Assembly (NCBI GenBank): GCA_902475445.1
Contig: CABRZN010000038.1
Span: 1-14,871, forward strand
From: an uncultured Collinsella sp.
GTDB lineage: Bacteria > Actinomycetota > Coriobacteriia > Coriobacteriales > Coriobacteriaceae
Length of the DNA: 14,871 nt
Direction of reading: 5' to 3'
Positions within the stretch are counted from its first letter, which is position 1. Every line of letters begins with the position of its first letter. The notes under the pieces are model-generated. The model saw nothing but the letters and a program-made list of their open reading frames with translations. It had not been told where the DNA came from and ran no database searches. Position numbers and translations under genes: made by a program. Below are positions 6,466 to 12,071 of the stretch, in pieces.

Positions 6466-7783
6466 TGAACGTGCTCCAAACGTGATGCAGGCCTGCGATG
6501 AACTTGTCGATGTCGGCCTTGTCGTTGTAGAAGGCCACGCTGGCGCGGCAGCAGGCAAGATTCTCGACGCCCAGCCAGGTGAGCAGCGGCTGCGCGCAGT
6601 GGTGGCCGGCGCGAATGCAGACGCCGTCCATGTCCATGATGCTCGCGACGTCGTGCGGGTGGATGCCCTTGACGTTAAAGCTCACGACGCCGTGGTGGTT
6701 ATCCCAATAGATGGAGCCGATGATCTGGACAAAGTCGAGCTGCATGAGTTCGCCCATCAGATAGTGGACGAGTGCCTGCTCGCGGGCCTGGATGTTCTCG
6801 TAACCCACCGTGTTGACCAGGTAGTCGAGTGCTGCACCCGTGGCGAAGATACCGGCGGCGTCCTGCGTACCCGCCTCGAACTTCTCGGGGACAGGAGCCC
6901 AGACGGCGTCCTGCTCGGTGACCGAATCGATCATCTCGCCGCCGGTGAGCATGGGCGGCATGGCGTTGAGCAGGTCCATCTTGCCCCACAGCACGCCGAT
7001 GCCCATGGGGCCCATGGCCTTGTGCGCGCTAAAGGCAAAGAAGTCGGCGCCCAGGTCGGCCACATCGACCGGCATGTGTGGCAGCGACTGCGCACCGTCG
7101 ACGACCAGGTAGCCGCCGTACTTGTGCACGAGCTTGCCGAGGTTCTTGACCGGGTTCTCGACGCCCAGCACGTTGGAGACCTGTCCCACGGCCAGGATCT
7201 TGGTCTTGGGACCCACCTTTGCAAGAACCTCCTCGGTGGTGAGCTGGCCGGTCTTGGTGGGGTAGAGGTAGACGAGCTTGGCGCCGGTCTCGCGGCAGAC
7301 CTGCTGCCACGGAATCAGGTTGGAGTGGTGCTCCATGATGGTGATGACGACCTCGTCGCCCGGTTCGAGCACTGTGGGCGCAAAGCTCTTGGCGACCAGG
7401 TTGAGCGACTCGCTCGTGTTGCGGGTGAAAACGACCTCGTTGGCCTGTGAGGCGCCGATGAGGTCGGCGATTTGCTGGCGGACCTTCGCGATGGCCTCGG
7501 TGGCCTCGACGGACAGCGAGTACAGTCCGCGCAGGGGGTTTGCGTTCATGCGCTGATAGAAGTCGCGCTCGGCGTCGAGCACGCAGACAGGGCGCTGCGC
7601 GGTGGCGGCGCTATCGAGGAAGGCGATCTCGGGGTGCTGCTGAAACAGCGGGAACTGGCCCTTGTAGGGGTTGGTCTCGATATCCACGGTGGGCCAGCCG
7701 CGCGAAGCCTCGTCGCTGGCGTCGAGCTCCATGGGCTCGGGGGCGGTACAGGTGTCGCATTTAACGTGCTCGGTGTCGATCAT
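6458..7783 (-). CDS. sufS: SufS, class II cysteine desulfurase
   Basis: The 441-residue PLP enzyme converts L-cysteine to alanine plus an enzyme persulfide for SufU/SufBCD. Visible landmarks are LDSAATAQRP (56-65), the His pair in MEHHSN (150-155), VDGAQSLPH (228-236), the PLP-binding Lys255 in SAHKAMGP, catalytic Cys396 in RAGHHCAQP, and CCRAS (411-415) holding the substrate-binding Arg. Compared with E. coli SufS it carries about 30 extra N-terminal residues, including KCDTC (8-12) and an acidic stretch. The ATG at 7781-7783 is supported by GAGGAG five bases upstream and a 4-base ATGA overlap with sufD; M18 is a less supported alternative. It overlaps sufU by eight bases. Confidence 0.95.
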   Translation of the reverse strand: MIDTEHVKCDTCTAPEPMELDASDEASRGWPTVDIETNPYKGQFPLFQQHPEIAFLDSAATAQRPVCVLDAERDFYQRMNANPLRGLYSLSVEATEAIAKVRQQIADLIGASQANEVVFTRNTSESLNLVAKSFAPTVLEPGDEVVITIMEHHSNLIPWQQVCRETGAKLVYLYPTKTGQLTTEEVLAKVGPKTKILAVGQVSNVLGVENPVKNLGKLVHKYGGYLVVDGAQSLPHMPVDVADLGADFFAFSAHKAMGPMGIGVLWGKMDLLNAMPPMLTGGEMIDSVTEQDAVWAPVPEKFEAGTQDAAGIFATGAALDYLVNTVGYENIQAREQALVHYLMGELMQLDFVQIIGSIYWDNHHGVVSFNVKGIHPHDVASIMDMDGVCIRAGHHCAQPLLTWLGVENLACCRASVAFYNDKADIDKFIAGLHHVWSTFNG

Positions 7784-9051
7784 GCGAGCTCCTCTTCAAA
7801 GTTGTCGATCAGGTTGTTGCCCAGGCGGACGACGGCTGCGCGGGTGCGCTCGTCGGTGGTGGAAAGCGCGGCGTCCTCCAGCTTGGCGCGGATGAACAGG
7901 TCCTCGGCGGCGTTTTGGTCAAGGCCGCGGCAGGCGAGGTAGAACAGCTGCTCGTCGCGGACGTGACCGATGGTGGCGCCGTGGTTGCCGGCGACGTCGT
8001 CCTCGTCGCAGAGAATGACGGGAACGGTCTTGTTGTCGACGCCCTTGTTGGCCAAAAGCACCGTCTCGCGCTCGGTGCCGGTTGCACCCTTGCAGCCGTG
8101 CACGAGGTCGATGGTGCCGCGGTAGACCTTCTTGGACGTGCCGGTCAGCACGCCGTTGGCGTCGATCTTGCACTCGGTCTTGCGACCGCGGTGGCGCAGC
8201 TCGTAGTTAAAGTCGCGCACCTGCTCGCGGGCGCCCAGGTAATCGGTATCGATGGTCACCTTGGCGGTGTCGCCCAGCAGGTCGCCGGCAAGGCCGGTGG
8301 CGCTGGCGCCGGCGCCCAGGACGGTGTGCTGCACGTTGACGCGCGCGCCCTCGTCCAGGAACAGGCCGGTGTCGTCGAGTGCGATCCAGCTGTCGTCGAG
8401 TGTCTGCGTGCAGGTCACGTTGACGGTGACGTATTCGTGGGCACACACACGCAGCACGGAGCCCACGACACCTTCGCCGGCAACGGGGGAGTCCAGGGCA
8501 ATCTGCAGGTTGAGCGTTGCCTGCGGGCGGGCGACGACGTCGATGGCGGCAATGGCCGCGGTAGCGTCGACGCCACTCACGCGCACGGTAACGGCGGCGT
8601 GCTGGTAGGCGGGAACATCGATGACGATGCGCTTGGTGGCGTGCTCGGCCAAGTAGGCGTAGGCAGCCTCGCCCATGCCGGTCTCGAAGGCCTCGGCGGG
8701 GGAGAGCTCCTCCTCGAGCTTGATGGCACCGGCCTGGTAGACAGAGGTGGCGGGCACGTCGAGCTCGGTCTCGGGCGTGATACGGGCGCGGTCGGCGGCA
8801 TCGCCAGGGGCGGAGGCGCGGCGCTCGGGGAAGCGCTCGGCCATGGCGTCCATGGCGGTATCGAAGGCGTCGGCCGTGCCAGCAAACTGCTCATCCAAGC
8901 CCTCAACCTCAATGGTCTCGGCGGGAGCGGCAGCAAGCTCGTCAGAGAGCTCGAGCTTGGTCTGGTTCATCTTGAGCCAGCCCCAAGTGGCAGCCGGCAT
9001 CGCGTTGACCTGCTCGAGTGTGGTAGCAGCGGTGTTGGTTTCCTGTTTCAT
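7780..9051 (-). CDS. sufD: SufD, FeS cluster assembly complex subunit
   Basis: The 423-residue protein has a SufB/SufD right-handed beta-helix core (about 140-345) and the conserved C-terminal segment VILCDEDDVAGNHGATIGHV (345-364). The His in AGNHGATIG (H357) matches the SufD residue implicated in cluster assembly. The helical end (DQLFYL-like block and FIRAKLED) contacts SufC and SufB in the family. SufD completes the SufBC2D scaffold in the cytoplasm. Its ATG shares one base with the sufB stop (TAATG), with AAGGAG about ten bases upstream inside sufB. It overlaps sufS by four bases. The N-terminal 90 residues are Ala/Glu-rich and poorly conserved, as is usual for SufD. Confidence 0.93.
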   Translation of the reverse strand: MKQETNTAATTLEQVNAMPAATWGWLKMNQTKLELSDELAAAPAETIEVEGLDEQFAGTADAFDTAMDAMAERFPERRASAPGDAADRARITPETELDVPATSVYQAGAIKLEEELSPAEAFETGMGEAAYAYLAEHATKRIVIDVPAYQHAAVTVRVSGVDATAAIAAIDVVARPQATLNLQIALDSPVAGEGVVGSVLRVCAHEYVTVNVTCTQTLDDSWIALDDTGLFLDEGARVNVQHTVLGAGASATGLAGDLLGDTAKVTIDTDYLGAREQVRDFNYELRHRGRKTECKIDANGVLTGTSKKVYRGTIDLVHGCKGATGTERETVLLANKGVDNKTVPVILCDEDDVAGNHGATIGHVRDEQLFYLACRGLDQNAAEDLFIRAKLEDAALSTTDERTRAAVVRLGNNLIDNFEEELA

Positions 9052-10463
9052 TATCCGATCGCTCCTTCCATCTCGAGCTTGATCAGGTTGTTCATCTCGA
9101 CGGCATACTCCAGCGGCAGCTCCTTGGAGACCGGGTTGGCAAAGCCGTTGACGATCATGGTGCGGGCCTCTTCCTCCGAGATGCCGCGGCTCATCAGGTA
9201 GAACACCTTGTCGTCGCCGATGCGGCCGATGGTAGCCTCGTGGCCGATGTCGACGTTCTTGGCGCGGATGTCCATGGCCGGTATAGTGTCGGAGCGGCTC
9301 TGGTCATCGAGCATCAGCGACTGGCAGCTCACGGTTGCCTTGGAACCCTCGGCCTTGGGCGTGGCCACGATGGAGCTGCGGAAGGTCTGGATGCCGCCGC
9401 TCTTGGAGATGCCCTTGGTCTCGACGGTTGCCGAGGTATCGGGCGCGTTGAGCACGACCTTGCAGCCGGTGTCGAGGTTCTGGCCGGCACCGGCAAAGGT
9501 GATGCCGGTAAAGCTCGAGCGGGCGCGGCGGCCGTTGAGCACGCTCATGGGGTAGAGGTAGCCCACGTGGCTGCCGAAGGAGCCACTGATCCACTCGATG
9601 TCGCCATCCTCGTCCACGCGCGCACGCTTGGTGTTGAGGTTGTACATGTTTTTGGACCAGTTCTCGATGGTCGAGTAGCGCAGGTGCGCACGCTTGCCCA
9701 CAAAGAGCTCGACGGCGCCGGCGTGGAGGTTGGCCACGTTGTACTTGGGCGCTGAGCAACCCTCAATGAAGTGCAGGTCGGCATCGTCCTCGACGATGAT
9801 GAGCGTGTGCTCAAACTGGCCGGCGCCCTTGGCGTTAAGGCGGAAGTAGCTCTGCAGCGGGAAGTCCAACTTGGTGCCCTTGGGCACGTAGACAAACGAG
9901 CCGCCCGACCATACGGCGCCGTGCAAGGCCGCAAACTTGTGGTCGGTGGGCGGGATGAGCGTCATAAACTTCTCGTGGATGAGCGGTTCCCACTGTGGAT
10001 CGTGCAGGGCTTCTTCAATACCGGAGTAGACGATGCCCATCTTGGACGCCGTGTCCTGCATGTTGTGGTAGACCAGCTCGGAGTCGTACTGCGCGCCGAC
10101 GCCTGCCAGGTAGCTGCGCTCGGCGTCGGGGATGCCCAAGCGCTCAAAGGTGTTCTTGATGTCGTCGGGCACCGACTCCCAGTCGTGCTTTTGGTCGGTG
10201 TTGGGCTTGACGTAGGTGACGATGTTGTCCATGTCCAGGCCCTCGATCGAGGGGCCCCACGTCGGGTCGGGGAAGCGGTTGAAGATCTCGAGGGACTTTA
10301 AGCGCAGATCGAGCATCCACTGTGGCTCGTCCTTCTTGGCGCTGATCTCGCGCACGATGTCGGGCGTGATGCCGGCGTCGAGGCGCTCGAATCCCTCCTC
10401 GCCGTAGGTGAAGTCGTAGAGGCTGCGGTCGATGTCCGCGACCTCGGTGCGGTTCTTGGTCAT
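9051..10463 (-). CDS. sufB: SufB, FeS cluster scaffold subunit
   Basis: The 470-residue protein has the usual SufB length. Visible family blocks are KKDEPQWMLDLRLKSLEIF (43-61), WGPSIEGLDMDNI (69-81), the GAQYDSELVYHN segment (123-134), GGSFVYVPKG (187-196), HFIEGCSAPKYN (231-242) and the C-terminal DIGHEATIGRIGDDKVFYLM (405-424), with the conserved His-Glu pair of the cluster site at 408-409. SufB is where sulfur is loaded and the nascent cluster forms within SufBC2D. The segment DDQSRSDTIP (387-396), where E. coli SufB has Cys405, shows Ser instead, as is common in Gram-positive SufB. It starts 12 bases after the sufC stop with AAAGGGG upstream, and its stop overlaps the sufD start. Confidence 0.96.
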   Translation of the reverse strand: MTKNRTEVADIDRSLYDFTYGEEGFERLDAGITPDIVREISAKKDEPQWMLDLRLKSLEIFNRFPDPTWGPSIEGLDMDNIVTYVKPNTDQKHDWESVPDDIKNTFERLGIPDAERSYLAGVGAQYDSELVYHNMQDTASKMGIVYSGIEEALHDPQWEPLIHEKFMTLIPPTDHKFAALHGAVWSGGSFVYVPKGTKLDFPLQSYFRLNAKGAGQFEHTLIIVEDDADLHFIEGCSAPKYNVANLHAGAVELFVGKRAHLRYSTIENWSKNMYNLNTKRARVDEDGDIEWISGSFGSHVGYLYPMSVLNGRRARSSFTGITFAGAGQNLDTGCKVVLNAPDTSATVETKGISKSGGIQTFRSSIVATPKAEGSKATVSCQSLMLDDQSRSDTIPAMDIRAKNVDIGHEATIGRIGDDKVFYLMSRGISEEEARTMIVNGFANPVSKELPLEYAVEMNNLIKLEMEGAIG

Positions 10464-10475
10464 TGCGTCGCCCCT

Positions 10476-11276
10476 TTACGCCTGCTGCTCGGCAGCGGCG
10501 GCCTCGGCCTGGGCGCGCTGCTCGGCGGCCTCGCGCTCGAAGGTCTCAAAGCCGTTCTTGTCGATCCAGGGGATCAGCGAGGCATCGTCCTCGCGCATGA
10601 TGTGGCCCTTGACCATAACGTGGACACGGTCGACATCCAGGTGCTCCAGGATGCGCGTGTTGTGCGTGATGATGAGCATGGAGCCGTCGCAGCTCTTGCG
10701 GTAGGCGTCCATGCCGTGGCTGACGGTGGAAAGCGCATCGACGTCCAAGCCTGAGTCGGTCTCGTCGAGGATGGCGAGCTTGGGTTGCAGCAGCAGGAGC
10801 TGGAGCATCTCGACCTTCTTCTTCTCGCCGCCCGAGAAGCCTACGCCCAGCTCGCGGTTGAGATAGGCGGTGTCCATGTTGAGCTCGGCCGCGAGCTCCT
10901 TGACGCGACGGCGGAACTCCTTGCCCTTCATCTCCAGGCCGGGGCGGCCGGCGATGCTGGCGCGCAAAAAGCTCGACAGCGGCACGCCTGGGATTTCGAC
11001 CGGAGCCTGGAAGCTCAGAAACAGGCCTGCGCGGGAGCGCTTGTCGGTGGTGAGCTCGGTGATGTCCTGGCCGTCAAAGACGATACGTCCGTCGTTGACC
11101 GTGTAGACGGGGTCGCCCATGACCAGGTGGCCGAGGGTGGACTTGCCGGCGCCGTTGGGTCCCATCAGCACGTGGGTCTCGCCGGCGGCGACGTTGAGGT
11201 TGACGTTGTGGAGGATGGTCTTCTCGTCCACGGAGGCGGTCAGACCTTCGATGGAAAGCAGCGGATTTGCGCTCAT
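10476..11276 (-). CDS. sufC: SufC, ATPase subunit of the Fe-S assembly complex
   Basis: The 266-residue ABC-type ATPase has Walker A GPNGAGKST (39-47), a Q-loop in LSFQAP (88-92), the ABC signature GFSGGEKKK (146-154), Walker B LAILDETDSGLD (167-178) and switch His205 in LIITHN. FSGGEKK and ETDSGLD are specific to SufC within the ABC family. SufC is soluble and energises SufB-SufD. The last 30 residues are an Ala/Glu/Gln-rich tail. The ATG at 11274-11276 is preferred over one at 11306 because AGAGGGA lies four bases upstream, whereas the longer start has no ribosome site. It is the first gene of the operon, divergent from the rrf2-family regulator. The order C-B-D-S-U differs from the actinobacterial B-D-C-S-U and the Bacillus C-D-S-U-B orders. 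Confidence 0.96.
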   Translation of the reverse strand: MSANPLLSIEGLTASVDEKTILHNVNLNVAAGETHVLMGPNGAGKSTLGHLVMGDPVYTVNDGRIVFDGQDITELTTDKRSRAGLFLSFQAPVEIPGVPLSSFLRASIAGRPGLEMKGKEFRRRVKELAAELNMDTAYLNRELGVGFSGGEKKKVEMLQLLLLQPKLAILDETDSGLDVDALSTVSHGMDAYRKSCDGSMLIITHNTRILEHLDVDRVHVMVKGHIMREDDASLIPWIDKNGFETFEREAAEQRAQAEAAAAEQQA

Positions 11277-11340
11277 GCTGTCCCTCTCTGTGTATGGTGT
11301 ACTCATGGGTGTACGAAACCCTAGGAATCTTCTCGGAATA

Positions 11341-11368
11341 AAGTTACTATGGGTTCGGCGTTAGTCAA
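11341..11368 (-). promoter_or_regulatory. Probable sufCBDSU promoter
   Basis: On the minus strand TTGACT (complement of 11363-11368) is followed after 16 bases by TAACTT (complement of 11341-11346). The -35 is a strong match and the -10 is moderate. The start would lie about 60 bases before the sufC ATG. The -35 is part of an inverted repeat TTAGTC (11361-11366) / GACTAA (11379-11384). Confidence 0.5.
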
Positions 11369-11372
11369 GGGA

Positions 11373-11397
11373 AAACCCGACTAATCCACTCGACTTT
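11373..11397 (-). promoter_or_regulatory. IscR type-1-like operator upstream of suf
   Basis: Read on the minus strand, this 25-bp site has a GTCGAGT half and a TTAGTCGGG half. By eye it matches 21 of 25 positions of the E. coli IscR type-1 consensus (YYGACT...AGTMGG core), missing one core C. It lies 4 bases upstream of the -35 of the suf promoter and faces a divergent Rrf2/IscR-type regulator, its natural candidate ligand. Upstream placement would also fit activation. Confidence 0.5.
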
Positions 11398-11406
11398 TCT
11401 AGATGT

Positions 11407-11435
11407 GGGACAAAATAACCTGTTGTGTTTGTCCC
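11407..11435. repeat. 29-bp palindrome, copy C
   Basis: The arms are GGGACAAA (11407-11414) and TTTGTCCC (11428-11435) around 13 bases with a central T. The left arm (GGGACAAAATAACC) matches the consensus derived from all three copies. It lies in the gap between sufC and the rrf2-family gene, 15 bases from copy B. Confidence 0.8.
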
Positions 11436-11450
11436 ACTTACTTAAGATTT

Positions 11451-11479
11451 GGGACAAACAAACCTGGTTATGTTGTCCC
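11451..11479. repeat. 29-bp palindrome, copy B
   Basis: GGGACAAA (11451-11458) and GTTGTCCC (11472-11479) flank a 13-base core containing AACC-T-GGTT. CTTAAGATTT directly precedes it (11441-11450), giving an 18-base identity with copy A (CTTAAGATTTGGGACAAA). It ends ten bases before the ribosome site of the rrf2-family gene. Confidence 0.82.
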
Positions 11480-11500
11480 AGATGCGATGGGAGGGTAGGT

Positions 11501-11932
11501 ATGCTCATTTCTTCTAAGGGCCGCTATGCCCTCCGACTGATGATCTATATCGCGGCGCTGGGCGACGCCGAGGGCAAAATTGCCCTGCGCGAGGTCGCCG
11601 ACCGCGAACATATCTCGCAAAAGTATTTGGAGCAGCTGGTTCGTCCGCTTATGAAGGCGGGCCTACTTAAGAGCGTGCGCGGCAAGGGCGGCGGCTACAT
11701 GATGGCCAAGGACCCGGTCGAGGTGCGTGCTGGCGACATCCTGCGCGCTGTCGAGGGCAGCACGGCGCCCGTGGCGTGCGACGGCATCGACAACAGCTGC
11801 GCCCGCAGCGATCTTTGCTCGACCGTCAAGTTCTGGCGCGGTCTGGACGACGTGATCGAAAAGTACGTCGACGGCGTGACGTTGGCCGACCTTGCTGCCG
11901 TCCCCGAGATTAACTTTGACATTAAGCTGTAG
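11501..11932 (+). CDS. Rrf2-family (IscR-like) Fe-S-responsive transcriptional regulator
   Basis: The 143-residue protein has the Rrf2 winged helix: MLISSKGRYALRLMIYIAAL (1-20), recognition region VADREHISQKYLEQLVRPL (32-50) and wing SVRGKGGGYMMAK (58-70). Three cysteines, C93, C100 and C106, lie in the loop that binds a [2Fe-2S] cluster in IscR; the spacing is CX6C-X5-C against CX5CX5C in E. coli IscR. The ATG at 11501 has GGAGGG five bases upstream; an upstream extension through the repeats lacks family similarity. It is divergent from sufCBDSU, so it is the likely sensor and regulator of that operon, with the type-1-like box at 11373-11397 as probable target. It could instead be a CymR- or NsrR-like sensor. 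Confidence 0.9.
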   Translation: MLISSKGRYALRLMIYIAALGDAEGKIALREVADREHISQKYLEQLVRPLMKAGLLKSVRGKGGGYMMAKDPVEVRAGDILRAVEGSTAPVACDGIDNSCARSDLCSTVKFWRGLDDVIEKYVDGVTLADLAAVPEINFDIKL

Positions 11933-11946
11933 GTTGAACGCAATTC

Positions 11947-11956
11947 CTTAAGATTT
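11947..11956 (+). repeat. Third copy of the CTTAAGATTT flank motif
   Basis: CTTAAGATTT recurs 14 bases after the rrf2-family stop, on the same strand as the copies at 6011-6020 and 11441-11450. Here no palindrome follows (next bases CGCGGAGG). A 10-mer three times in 15 kb is far above chance. Confidence 0.6.
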
Positions 11957-11985
11957 CGCGGAGGGTTGTTGCCGTTTACCGAGGG

Positions 11986-12001
11986 GTTGTTGTGCAACAA
12001 C
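11986..12001. repeat. GTTGTTG/CAACAAC inverted repeat upstream of surface-protein gene
   Basis: Perfect 7-base arms (11986-11992 and 11995-12001) are separated by TG. The core TTGTTGTGCAAC recurs at 13925-13936, immediately after the terminator of the surface-protein gene. It overlaps a weak -35 candidate and could be an operator. Confidence 0.5.
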
Positions 12002-12018
12002 GGGCGAGCTGCAATACT
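11990..12018 (+). promoter_or_regulatory. Possible promoter of the surface-protein gene
   Basis: TTGTGC (11990-11995) and AATACT (12013-12018) are separated by 17 bases, and the ATG follows about 53 bases later. Both hexamers are moderate matches. The -35 falls inside the inverted repeat at 11986-12001. Confidence 0.35.
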
Positions 12019-12071
12019 TACTCTTATCTTTGCAAACTGCACTTTAACTACACCAATGCAGGGAGGATCTT

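Noticed and set aside
7915..9201. A 428-codon plus-strand open frame opposite sufD
   Set aside because: Low-complexity Gly/Val-rich antisense product; sufD on the other strand is clearly a conserved gene.
11277..11306. Longer start of sufC at 11306
   Set aside because: No ribosome site precedes it and the ten extra residues are absent from SufC proteins; the ATG at 11276 has a good site.
6011..11458. suf operon as a composite transposon between the 18-base direct repeats
   Set aside because: The operon is core metabolism with host-like composition and there are no transposase ends; the repeats are better explained as independent copies of a small element.
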